Source: Hysterangium stoloniferum
Lineage: Eukaryota; Basidiomycota; Agaricomycetes; Hysterangiales; Hysterangiaceae
Reading direction: 5' to 3'
Assembly: GCA_015178975.1 (NCBI GenBank)
Contig: WHVD01000003.1
Location: 1,116,001-1,180,000, forward strand
DNA length: 64,000 nt
The position numbers and the translations under genes are program-made. How positions within the stretch are numbered: the stretch's first letter is position 1; every line of letters begins with the position of its first letter. Shown here in pieces: positions 10,876 through 23,062 of this stretch. Under the pieces are notes generated by a model that saw only the letters and a list, made by a program, of their open reading frames with translations, did no database searches and was not told the origin of the DNA.

Positions 10876-13800
10876 TCAAACATAAAACCTGTTATGCAAT
10901 TATAAATAGAGACGAGGGGTGTCAGGACGTGGAAGACGTACTTCTTGTTTATCTGGTATAAAAGCAAGTTCAAATTAAATTTAGCCATGCCCTTGAAAAG
11001 CGGTAGTGACACCCGACTCTCAAATTGCGCCTGTAGGAGATCCTCCATTCGAATGTTGGCAGATGTGATTAGGGTTGACACGCCGGAATGACTGTTGTAT
11101 ACTTCCATTGCAAACAAGCCAACTTCATTCGAAGAAATGACGATATCGATACGGTCAAATTGCCGAGGTGAGAACTGATCAATAGAAAGCAATATGCCTT
11201 TCGCATACAACTCTTGTGCGCTGTATCTGTATGAGCCAAATTGCGGGTTTTTTCCGGATTTCTGAAGCTCCCGCAAGTGGAAATACTGCTTTGTGAAGGG
11301 TATTACGAATCGTTTCTTGCTGTATTGAGTTGTAACATGAGCATTTGCATGATACGATGTATTATATAAACCCACCCTTTACCGCGTTGCATGGTATTCA
11401 TAGCCGTTTGAACATAGCTATGGTAACTGCCAATCTGCTCCTCAAAGTATTTCTTCCGTTCAACAAGATGACTTCGCGCTTCTTGCATGCTTTGAATCTC
11501 ATTCTGACGTTCGAGTCGCTTGCGATGTTTGCTCCTAACGTCACTTGCAATGGCATTTAGGATGCCTTGGTAGCCATCAGAGCGTGTAATTTTGCCCTTC
11601 TTCTCGAGCTGTAGGAGATAGGTAATAGCATTCGCTTTGACATCTCGGAAAGATAGCCTATGGCAATCAAATCAAAAACTGTTGCAAGGATTTAGTTTGA
11701 AATAACTGACGCTCGTATGTCCTCCAGACGGTAAGCCGATTCAGGACCAGTAGTCGAAGGCATACGCCGTTTACGTCTGCGATCGGTCACCAATTCGTGA
11801 TGAACAATGTCTTCCCATATAAATTCATGTTCTTCTTCCACCTCTTGAAAAAGAGACTCGAGCAGATCCTTCGCTGGCTGTACACGTAAGATCGCTAGCA
11901 CCCCTCGTTTGCATTGAACCCAGAGAGCTTTCTCATCGGCCAACGGATCTGTGTGAATGAAATTCGTTATGACAAACAATCCAATCGAGCCACTACATGC
12001 TTGTCAGTACCTTTCACAAGTGCAAATCGATTTGTCAGCTCTAAAGTGATGGCGCGGTCCCTCGCGTCATTTAATTCTTCAGTTCCTAGGTTAGGCACGC
12101 CATCGAGCTCAGTCAGAACAACACGTAAAGGATCATCGTGCCCCGAAACCTGTTGACAGCGTTAACTTAAGTCAATATTCAGAACGTGAATCTTTTAGTA
12201 CCAATTTATCCAAATGCTGCGCTAAGAGCAAATGCATAGAGTAAACTTCGTTGGGAGAGATGTACACGGGTTTTGGCTGAACTGTAACGTCCAAAAATTC
12301 GTGCGCATGGAATTGGGTTTCTGCATCAGGGACATTGGCAACTGTGGAAACATACATTAGCGTGTCGTCTGTTGATAAACTCGATCGTTGTCCACGCACT
12401 TTCAAGAAACCAGCGAGACATTTGGCTAATAGCTGATTCAACAAATCCGTTGATGGGTGTAAGGCAAGGATCATCGTCGCCAAAGAGTTGTCCAGACGAG
12501 ATCTGGGTCAATATTTTTGAAATTTCGGCAAGATTCTTGCGAGAAGCTCCATCAACAGTAGAAGAAACAATGTCAAATGTTTCGGGGGTTCTACAATTTC
12601 TTAGCATTCAAAACATAAAACCAATAACAAGACTTACACGATAGCCGGATTGATGAAACGGTAAAAAATTACACGTCCTATGCAAGCTCCGTACTGCTCC
12701 TCGCCTGCATTGGGGAATCGAGCCTACCAGGTATGAGATACGACGCGACTGGAATAACGCTAGCACATACTCGTAACTCCTGCAAAATCTCACGGGCAAT
12801 GCATTGCATTCCATAAGGCATCTTCTTGGTCGAGTTTAAGATGGCGTCAACAAAGCCACGAGCAAGCGCCTGTAGAACTTGCAAATCTAAAAAGAAGAGT
12901 ACAGATTAGTAAAGGACGGTAAATGTTATGATTGGCATGCCGTACGTCGAATGAACTCCGCCCTGGTATCAGGATCACCGACAGCTTCATGGTATGTCAA
13001 ATCTTTGCGTTTGTTACTCATTTTCCCTGACCGTATTTCCTCTACCTCAATCCGTGCCCGATATATCTGATATTATTTAATACTGGTAAATGACAATGCT
13101 GGCATAAACGCATACGTACCATCGCAGGATCAGTTTCGAGGTCGAGATCTTTCTGATCGATGACTTCCCGTATAACCGTTTGAAGAGTCTCTCGAACATA
13201 GGTGACCTGTTTCGGTCGGACATAGCGAACCGCGATAGCCATATACATGGGGTGACTGTGAATTACCTCTTCTATGCTTTGTGCCGCTTTGATTTCCTTA
13301 CGGATGCAGATCTGAGAGAGAAAAGTCAGCATAGTCAACGTACATAACACATAAAATTTGATGGTAATTACTTGTAAAAGTTTCAACAGTAAGTATTCCT
13401 CCCGTCGATCCTGCCCATAGCCGAACAGCGTGAGCACACCATGCTCTGCAGAACGTTTACTTTTCTCCGGTACGTCCGACCGAGAAAGGTGGAAGAACAA
13501 ACGAGCAAGGTATTCACCTTTGCTCTGAAGCAAATAGAAAAGCTGTTTATAGAACTCAAGCTTCCGTTTGGAAGCATGGTCAAGAGTAGTGGAAGTAGCG
13601 AAAGGATCGCCATGTGCTGCGAGAACAGAAGCACGAGTAGCATGAGCGGCGGCACTATCTGCACCATGACGCCGCCGGGCTTTGATGAGCTCCTCGGAAC
13701 TCTTCACATTTTGAACAACAAGGGCAATCTTTACATCGAGTTCGTTCAACTCAGTCTCCAGTTGCTGATTCTCCCGGATGCTTTCTACCACATGTTTTCG

Positions 13801-16800
13801 TAATTGCTCCAGTTCTATCTCGTCTTCGAAATCCGCTTCAGAATCATCCAATAAGTGGACAAAGTTCTTGATAGTGCCGACATTGACATTCTTGCCTAAA
13901 GTAAGTTGCCGATATTGTTCACGGGTCTCTTTGGCTCTGAATAAAGATTGGATCTTTACGACTTTGCCGAGATTGGCACGGTAGTACTCCATTTTGGCTC
14001 TGAATTTTCTTCGTTCCATCAAGCCTCGGAACAAAGATTGTAGATGAACTGCAGCCGGGTGGCTTTGATGAAGATGGTCACGCCAAGCTAAGAAATCGCT
14101 GCGCACTAATGCGCCTCTCGCTGCTGCCTGAAATTGCACCACGTCTGGCTCAACAAAGTCAAGTTGCTTTTGTTGCTCACGATGACGGTTTCGCGTTAAG
14201 GCAGCCCGAGCGAGAGCCTGGAATCCCCCAACAGCAGTAGCGACTTGAACCTTTCCTAGGGCTTTGTTTATCTCAGCGCGAGCATACCTGGCCAGCTTCG
14301 CCCGGGCCAACGCTTGCATCCCCACGATAGCAGGGGTAGCCTTACGTAGACCACGGATGAGATTCAAAAGCTGTTTACGAGCTAAGTATGCACGTGAGGC
14401 AGCTTGAATCCGCAAGACAATATCCGACGCGTCATCTAAGCTGGCAAGCTGATTGCGAATACGCCGACGCATTAAAACTGCTCTGATATGCGCTTGCATA
14501 CCAACCACATGTGCTTCGACCCGTCTCAAGGCTTGAAGCTGTCGTGTAATACGTCTTCGTTCTAAAGCACCCCGGGCAGCTGCTTGAAGCAAAGCAATGC
14601 TTTGGAAGACAACTGGTGAATGCAATACCTTCTCAATCTCCTTATGGTGCCTTTTCACAATTCTAGCTCTAGCAAAGCTTTGTAATTTTACGACGCAAAG
14701 CTTGCTTCCTCTCAAGGCTGTCTTGAGCTTTGATAAACGACGTCGTGCCAACACACCCCGCACCTGAGCCTGTAACTTGACTGTTACTGTAGTTACTCGG
14801 CGGATCTCAGCGAGACGTTTTCTCCAGCGTCTTCGTGAGACAACCCCTCGAGCTGTAGCCTGCAAGGCGATAACCCATGGCACGAGGTATCGGCGTTGTT
14901 CGCGTTCGTGGCTGAGACGACGTCGCTCTAAAACACCACGACATCGTGCCTGAGTACTGATAACATGACGCTCTCCGAGGCGTAAACGAGCTCGTTGGTT
15001 CATTTGTGTCTTGCGCAAAAGAAAACCTCGGGCCATAGACTGGAGGGCAAGAATAGAACTTTCGCATTCCAACAGAAGCCTGTCGCGACCTACCACACAA
15101 GAAATAAAGTCAGTCCTCTAAAAAGACAACAAAGGTGGGCCAAAACACACGCTCGTCTTCTGTCTCTATCTCCTCTTCAAGCTCGTCTGGCTCCTCGTTT
15201 ATTTCCTTTGCAAGCTCCAAACGCACATTGCCAAAGTTGGGCATTGCCACGCCTGCGTCCTTCAAACCCTTCTGGGTTTGCTGCAGTTGATCATCAGAAA
15301 ATTTGAGTCGGCCAACTAGGTTACCTATTCGTTGAGCAACACCCCGTCGCGCGAGCAAATGACTAGAAGGCCTCAGAAAAGGATATCATGGCACATGTCC
15401 CCACTCACCTTAAAGCATGTATGCAATAAATGACTTTTGGAAGGTTCTTCTTGTTATATAAATCTGTCAACTCAAAAATGAATCCCTATAATTGGTAATC
15501 AGAGAAAGGTCTATAGACTATCAACTAGCTTACTTCCGGCAAACCAACTCGTCGTACGTAGTCAAAGAAGCAATTGATGTTATCCGAATGCCGGTAATCC
15601 AGTTTAGGTGCCTGGACTTAATATATCTATATTCAGTGGATATAAAGCAATTTAAAGAACATTACCTCGTATATCCTGCGTACAACGGCGTTACCCTCGA
15701 AAGACCTCACCAGTTTCGCCAAGACTACCCCATTACGCAAACCTTCTTCCATCTCCACTACACCAAAACCAAGCTCCTCCATAAGACAGCCTTCAATCCA
15801 CTGCTGTGCTTCTCCGACATGACATAAATACTCATAGGCTTGTAGTAAGTGCCGTTGAACATCAGCCCACAAGCCAGATCCTAGTTTCGCGGATGGCAAT
15901 GGTTTAGCAAAACCGGGAGAAGTAGGTGTGCCGGACTTTGCAAGCCGAATCCTGCCACGCATGCCTTGTACATCATCCGCACCTGTGATTCCGGGAATGA
16001 CCAGCTCCGTATCGGGCTGAGTCTCTTTAGTTGGTGACATGTTAAACTCCACCGCATCCCGACCATGTTCAAGATTCCACTTCCGTCGTCGTTCTCGCCT
16101 CGCTTGCAAACGTCGCTCCTCTTCTTCCTCACCTGCGTCTCTGTCTTTAGCATGATTAGGTATTTCATCGTGGTCATTCCCATCGCCACTGGCAATTCTG
16201 GGTAAATGTCTCCCTAACTTACGACCAACGACCATTGAACTTCCATACGTAGCAGCTTTCTTGCCCGCCATATACGAACTTCGGTAAGGCGTAGGGGTCA
16301 TTACTGAAGAAAGCGGACGAGATTCCGCGGAAGATGAGCGTGATGATCGAGACAATGACGATGCTCGGAATAGAGGACGTGGTGTCTCATTAGTGGTAGT
16401 GTCTTCAGCACGATTATATTGAGAATAACGAGTTGATGGGGTCGGTGTGTCTGGAACGGGAAATGGTGACGTATCCTCAATGCTAGCTTTCAGGGGCATA
16501 AAGGGAGCACTAGACGGGGAAGCGATTCTATCGGAAGATGGCAATTGTACAGGCGTCACCACAGCATAATCTGACAAGTGTTTGACAGCTGAAATAGAGG
16601 ATGTTTCCAGATTCACGGATGCTGGAACACGAATGCGGTTGGGGGCAGGCGTTGCAAAGGAAGGTGATGATCCAGATGCATCAGGCGAAAGTGGGAGACT
16701 AATAGGGGTAGGGAGAGTATGTCGCTTCAACCGTGGTGGTGTCGGTGAATGGACGGACGTTGTGGGACCAGAATCCAAATTCTCTGCTCGTTGTAGGATT

Positions 16801-17225
16801 GGAGGACGTTCTGAAGATCTAAAGCGTCGAGAACCACTGTTCTCCGATGTCGAACTAGCTCGCTGTGGAGTTGGCGTAAACACGTCTGACTCCCCCAATT
16901 TTGGTACACTTATCCGTTCGTCGTTGGACGATGTTTCAGCCACAGGCTCAGCTCTAGCTGCCCTCTCTTCCCATTTACTCCTGATCGTATCGACGCTACG
17001 ACCCACATGGTGAGTAGGAATCCACCGTCTGGTAGGCTGTGGAGTTGTGGAATTTGCAGGGGAAGGGAATCGACTTGAAACCGAGTTGGATCTAGAAAGC
17101 GAAGAGGTACGCTCCAACAAACGTGTTTGGTATGCAAATGGATTTGAGGATGCTGTAGATCGGGTATTATTGGAATTGGAATTGGAGGATGTATCTGAAG
17201 TGGATGCTGAATTCGAACGGTCCAT
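10876..17225 (-). CDS. IQGAP/Rng2-type Ras-GAP-like scaffold protein
   Basis: IQGAP proteins organise actin, myosin light chains/calmodulin and formins at the cytokinetic ring and cell tips. The order is classical: about 450 Ser/Pro-rich disordered residues; a calponin-homology domain (WADVQRHLLQAYEYLCHVG, NGVVLAKLVRSFEG, then DNINCFFDYVRRVGLPE); at least 13 tandem IQ-like repeats with consensus LQAxARGxLxRRR (about 13,900-15,090); a coiled-coil; a Ras-GAP domain (FGYGQDRREEYLLLKL, ALARGFVDAILNST, FYRFINPAIVTPETF); and the RasGAP C-terminal domain ending DLLQAQFE, GMAKFNLNLL and INKKFYV. The last intron joins INKK to FYV and fixes the stop. Estimated length is about 1,800 residues. An in-frame ATG at 17321 precedes the chosen start, but the extra segment looks like leader. 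It is divergent from the F-box gene. Confidence 0.92.
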
Positions 17226-17740
17226 TGTAGTCGTGAGGTCGTAGAGTGTCGTTAATTTGGTATTGATGCCTTCAAGGCAAAGATATGAGGTGATATAGGA
17301 AGTGAAAGCACGTAGACTCAAGAGTCAAGAGTGCCGGAAGTTCGGAGTTCAGAAGTCTAATATAACACTACTTCCTTGGAAATGCGATTTAACAAGTTGT
17401 TTGGAACACTTGGACTGAAGTTATTTGCTCTATGGTATGCAAGAAATTTCTCCTTTAATACACGGGGTGCACGGACAATCAAACAATAAATCAGGAGTCA
17501 TGTTCGTTTCGGCCGGTGGATCCTGAACGTATCTGAACGTATCTAAAGGGGGGTGGCACTTGTTAAATCATGATTTTAATCATACCCATTCTCGTATAGA
17601 TAATTTAGTGTGTTTGCCCTGCAGCTTTAACACGAATTGCGACTATATAGGTACCTAGAATAAATACTTCGTCAACATTAGCCTTCGTCCGTTGCACGTG
17701 ACTGCTTTCGATCTCTCCTCACTCCTCTCAAGGTATTTCA
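17226..17740. other. Divergent promoter region between the IQGAP and F-box genes
   Basis: About 515 bp without a coding frame. It contains a short direct repeat (TATCTGAACG twice near 17,530-17,545) and several A/T-rich runs. No specific operator can be named. Confidence 0.5.
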
Positions 17741-19501
17741 ATGACACCCCCCCGCGTTCTGCAAATACAGGTACATATACTCAAACAAGGCTTGTTATAG
17801 AGCTGACACTTCTCTAGGAAATCCTTGCCCTTATTTTTCAGTCATGCTCGCTTCTCACAAACGCCACCTGTGCTCGTGTCTGTCGTGCATGGTCGGACCC
17901 GGCTTTAGATGCATTATGGCGTGAAGTCAAAGACATTCGCCACCTTTTAAGGCTCATGCCCCCATTCTATGAGGACCGTGTAAGAACTTGTCCTTATTAT
18001 TAGTGTGATGTGACTTATATTCACCCTACAGTTCGAACGCGACCTCGCCCCTCCAGATTGGACTCGTTTTCTGCTACACGCGAGACGCGTTCGCTCATTG
18101 GAACACAGTGATCGTAGAGTGTCACTGCAGACGAGCGTATTCACATCATTGGGGATTTCACGACCGGTTTTTGACCTACTTCCCAATCTACGCTTCTTAC
18201 GATGGTCTGCCCACGGAGACAATGCGTTAGCCCATGCTGTCCTTTTTATGCCTCCATCTCTCTCGTCCTTCGAGGTCTTTGCACTCACATTTACACCGCG
18301 GACGATTCGGACATTTTTCCAAACCCTCCAAGAACGCAGTCCACACCTCCGATTCTTCTATCTTCATGCCACTGGGTTGGTTGGACTAGTGGAAGCTTTT
18401 CTAGCAGAATTTCTTCGATCATTATCTTATCTGGAAGTCATTCAACTACCGTGTTACTGGCAGACAAAAGCCGTAGTCCATGCGCTATCCTCACTCAAAC
18501 ACCTCCGATCCGTACGAACACATGTGCCATCCAGGACAATCTACAAAGGGAATCAACGGGAGGTGGAGGACGTTGGATCAATAAACTTTACAGATGGCTC
18601 ATTCTCTGCGTTGAAGACATTTTATATCGATAGTCGTCGACTGTCGGACGTTGAAATTCTGTTAAGAAAACCTCATGCACCCAGATATTTAACAACTCTC
18701 ACTGTTATGTCCTTGCACATAGAAAGTCCGAACACTCTCCATGATTTTATCAAAGGCCTCACTGAAATCTGCCCCCTGTTACGCCATATTGTTTTTGCCC
18801 TATACGTCTCAGAAACATTACATCTACCCTCAGCTATCACTTTTGATACATTACGGCCTCTCCTCGATTTTCAACGTCTCGTTGGGTTTAAGATAACTCA
18901 CAAAGAGCCGCTGCATATCACTGAGGAGGATATCGAAGAACTAGCAATGTCCTGGCCAACTTTAGAGACACTACACCTCTGCCATGACCCTCATATAACG
19001 GAGGATTCTTCAGTGGATGGTGGCCTTTCACCACGGAGTCTTTTACCTTTTGCGGAGCACTGTACCAATCTTAAAGAACTCGGATTATTCATCAACGCAA
19101 CAAAATGGAATCAAGTCGCAGAGATCCCCCCTGCCTCTCGCACTTTTAATCGCTTGCAGAGGCTGCATGTGGGTGTATCGCGCGTTAGTAACCCAAACGT
19201 CATAGCGCGGTTTCTTTGTGAAGTCTGCCCTAGGCCGTTGGCGATTTTCACTGATTCTTGTTGGGAATCGGCTGCTGTACGGGAATCGGCACCAGCATGT
19301 CAACCGAGGAGAGATATGTGGCAGCAAGTAGCCAACTTTCATCGCGACTTGGTGGAAGTTCGACTCATCGAGAGGCGGCGAGGTCAAGAAGAAAGACGAG
19401 CTATGGAAGCCGAGATGGCCATGTTACGGGAGAGTGAAAGAACCTTAAAACGTAAAGCTTCAATGCATAGTGATGTTGGTGATACAACATTTGACGGATA
19501 A
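17741..19501 (+). CDS. F-box protein
   Basis: Probable substrate receptor of an SCF ubiquitin ligase. The first about 45 residues form an F-box (PRVLQIQEILALIFQSC, then CARVCRAWSDPALDALWREV), which binds Skp1. The rest (about 500 residues) has leucine-rich, weakly repetitive segments such as LPNLRFLRWS, LSYLEVIQLP, LSSLKHLRSV and WPTLETLHLC, typical of the large lineage-expanded F-box families of mushrooms. It ends in a charged helical tail (ERRRGQEERRAMEAEMAML). Two introns were placed: one after the tenth codon and one at about 17,981-18,032. The target is unknown. Confidence 0.85.
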
Positions 19502-19670
19502 TTCCCAATAGTTGGAATGACTTCTCTTTACTCTTTTTGCACTTTTGTTTAGGATTTTTGATATGTAACCAATGTGTAAACATAGTTTATTGATACCGTC
19601 ATTGGCGCGTCAACACGCACAAACAACGCCTTCCCCGTTAACGCGTCTTGGATCTCGGTGGGGTTGAGTC

Positions 19671-22600
19671 ATGCCATCGATTGAAAGCTCGTTGGTCAAC
19701 CTTGTGCAGCTTCTCGTCCCTCGCGCCAGAACTGATAAACACGTTAACCTCGAGTTAGCAGAGCATTGTCAAGAGATCATTGGAAGGTATGTGAGAATGT
19801 CGCAGCTCATCTAGTATGCATGAACTAAGCATAACTCTTCTCAGCCATTTAGGTCGAATAAGGGAGCCCGATATTAAACATATTATTGATTCAATCAAAC
19901 GACAATGTAGGCCTCATTTTTCTTCTCAGAATGTACCGCCTCGAAACATCGGTATATAGCAGCTCAAAAGCCTGCAAATCACACGACATCCTTGAGGCTT
20001 TCAAACCTTCTGGCACGCTTGCTCAGTCAGGTAGGACGCTCTCGGCTACTATCTTCTTATCTGAAGGCCAATCGCTCTCATCCAGCCAACGCTATCTCGC
20101 AAGCATGCCATTCTACTTTTTCTGTATTCGCTATCATCATCCCCCTCCAACTATCCTTCACTTCTTCCCAGTATGGTTGCGCCGCTTGCATCTCCTCCAC
20201 CTCTTCGAGGCTCAAACACGAACGATAAAGTGTCAACAACTTTGCATTCCCCTTCTAAAGGCAAAACAAAGGCAGAAATCCTTGAGGACTATCGAGCAAG
20301 GACAGGTAAGCTGTTACTTTCCCTATTTAACATAGCTCCTCATTATCTTGGGCAGACAAACGGCATCTGCCGGAACAGATACTTTTACGGGATGCCTTGT
20401 ACCTTCTTCAAGGTATATCAGGGAAATTCGTTCGTTTCTCAAATTCAGAGGATTCTTGCGAGGATGAAACGCAGCTTTATTTTGTGGAAGATGCCGTGGG
20501 TACTTTTAACTTCAATGTTTACTCTCTTCTAATTCTTATACAGAAATACATCATTTCCCAACAAACGAAGTCGCTGATTCACCACATTGCCGAACTGGGT
20601 CATTTGTACTCCAGGGTATCTCGTTTTGTACAATCAAAGGAAGGCCAACCGAACATTGGAACGATTGAACAGAGCCTTTCACATCATCTCCAGACTCAGC
20701 TCACGGAGTATTACCGCATGGTGGCCGTTCTTGAATCACACATGGCCGTGAGTGCCGGCACACCAGGCGAAACAGACGACACCGGAAGCGAGCCAAATAT
20801 CAGATCACAAGAAACCGGCCTAACACTTCGGCGTTTGGAGGTGTGGATCGATGAATGGCGGCTCCGAATGCGCATGATGAGTGTTTGCGTGGAAGGAGCT
20901 AGGAGTGCGTATCTATTTCAACAGTCTTGGATGCTTGTTATAAACCATGACTAAGAGCAACTGAAGATGTGCACGGCGGTGCATTGGTTAGCCTCATCCA
21001 TGGCTATACAGACAATGGCGATCCCTTTATTCGAAATTTCACAGATCAGTTACTAGAAGAGGTGGGAGGGGGGTTGTTGTCAATTATGCTCACTAGTAAT
21101 TCCCTCAATCCTCCAGGTGTCGAGACCCTTCTTTTCGATGTTACAGAAGTGGCTCTTTTCAGGCGAATTGCAAGATCCATTCTCTGAGTTCTTTGTTGCT
21201 GTCAATCCAGACCTGGCACATGTGGAGTATCTGCGTCCATCATCTGGGGAGAACGCATCACTTACCGCAGATGGCGGTTTTGGTGGATTGACCAGTGAGG
21301 ACAGTGGAACTGACAATGCGGTAACGTCCGGTATGCGCCTTTGGGAGTCAAAATACCAATTTAAGAAGGCAATGCTTCCGAGATTCGTTGCAGAAGCCTT
21401 TGGGAAAAAGGTTTGTAAAATCCCCCCTCCCCTTGACGAAAGGGTACACCTGATACGCTATGAAGATATTCTCAACAGGAAAGAGTCTCAATTTCATCAA
21501 ATACAGTTGTCATGATAGTGATTGGGTAACTACACGCAATAAACTAACTAGCGCAGGAAGATGTGTGTCCGTTCTCTTATGCAGCTGTACCAAACTGACT
21601 TGTAAACCAGCATTGAAGTACAGTGATATCGGTGGTCTGGAAAGATCCATTGACACGGCATATCAAATAGCAAGTCGTCGGTTATTTGAAGTATTCTTCG
21701 ATAAATTCAAATTGCTGGACCACTTCACCGCGCTCAAAAATTATCTGATGCTCGGCCATGGCGACTTTGCAGATAATCTAATGGAAGCAATTGGGTGAGG
21801 CTCCATTGAACAGTTGGCAATACCTTGATTCACCCTTCTGTTCTGTTTCCAGCCCAAGTCTCTCCCGCCCTGCAAATACACTGTATAGGCACAATCTCAC
21901 TGCCATCTTGGAATCGTCTATCAGCTCGTCGAACGCGCAAAATGACTCTCTTGATGTTTTACGAAGACTGGATGCTCGAATGCTTGAGTATTCTCACGGA
22001 GAAATGGGGTGGGACGTCTTCACATTGGAGTACAGGATCGATGCACCAATCGACACTGTGATCACTCCCGACGGAATGATCAACTACATGAAACTTTTTA
22101 GTCACATATGGAAGATGAGAAGGGTGGAGACTTCTTTGGCTAAATCTTGGATGCGAATTGCTGGTGGTGCGAGAACTTTCCTGAAGCTCCCAGGTAAGGT
22201 TACTTTCTCCGAAAGTCATCTGTCTCTGAAACATTGCCGTAGAACTTGAATATTATTGGCATCAAATCCGCCTTACCATGGCGGAGATGATTCATGTGAT
22301 ACGCCAGATGCAGATGTACACACATATAGAAGTCATCGCTGTGCGATGGAAGAACCTCCTCGCATTTGTGAATAAAGGTGAAGGGGATCTTGACTCCCTC
22401 ATAGCAGCCCATAAAACGTATTTGGATGAACTGGTAAATAAAACTTTAATGATCAACAACAAACAAGGGAAAGAGGTAATTTTACCGCATGACCCTGTCA
22501 TATTTTGCTTTATACCAATTCTTGCGACAACAGGATTTTGTTCTTGATCGAGTCAGGAAGTCTCTTCAAATCATTTTGCAGTTTCTTGAAGCCACGGTAA

Positions 22601-23012
22601 TGCTTTTCTAATACTCGTGGTGTTATAGTCAACGTTGAGTCATCTTACAGGATGATCTCTATAACTTTTCGTTAGCGGAAGCTGCACGAAAAGATCAATT
22701 ACACGATGAAGGCCGGGTGAGCAACGCTTTAGCTACAGCAACTTATCTACATACTCACATTTTCTTCAGGGAATATACAGTGGTTTACAGTCTGCACACT
22801 CACCCTCAAACGACATTGAGCTGAAAAGAATCGTAGCACGTACCAGAGAGTATGCAACCACTTTTTCAGAAGCTGTGCAGACTATCGCACACGCACTCCA
22901 GAGTCATACCGATAGTGATTGCAAGGATCTGGCAGCGCGTCTCAATTTTAACCGCCAGTATTCTCAGACCAACTTGAAGGACAAGGACCAACCACAGAGA
23001 CAAAACATCTAA
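19671..23012 (+). CDS. Gamma-tubulin complex component 3 (Spc98/Alp6 family)
   Basis: Subunit of the gamma-tubulin ring complex that nucleates microtubules at the spindle pole body. The product has the GRIP1 half (LRDALYLLQGISGKFVRFS, YRMVAVLESHM, LRRLEVWIDEWRLRMRMM, HGGALVSLIHGYTDNGDPF, VSRPFFSMLQKWLFSGEL with DPFSEFFV) and the gamma-tubulin-binding GRIP2 half (IFSTGKSLNFI, HFTALKNYLMLGHGDF, WDVFTLEYRIDAPIDTVIT, YMKLFSHIWKMRRVE, HVIRQMQMYTHIEVIAVRW), ending in helices LRQQDFVLDRVRKSL and LHDEGRGIYSGLQSA. About a dozen short introns are present. The start at 19671 gives the N-terminal helical region (SSLVNLVQLLVPRA). Its stop is only 50 bp from the stop of the convergent RPAP1 gene. Confidence 0.92.
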
Positions 23013-23062
23013 CATCTTCGAGCCAATTGATGCACTAAATGGATTGCATTCTTACGCATATC

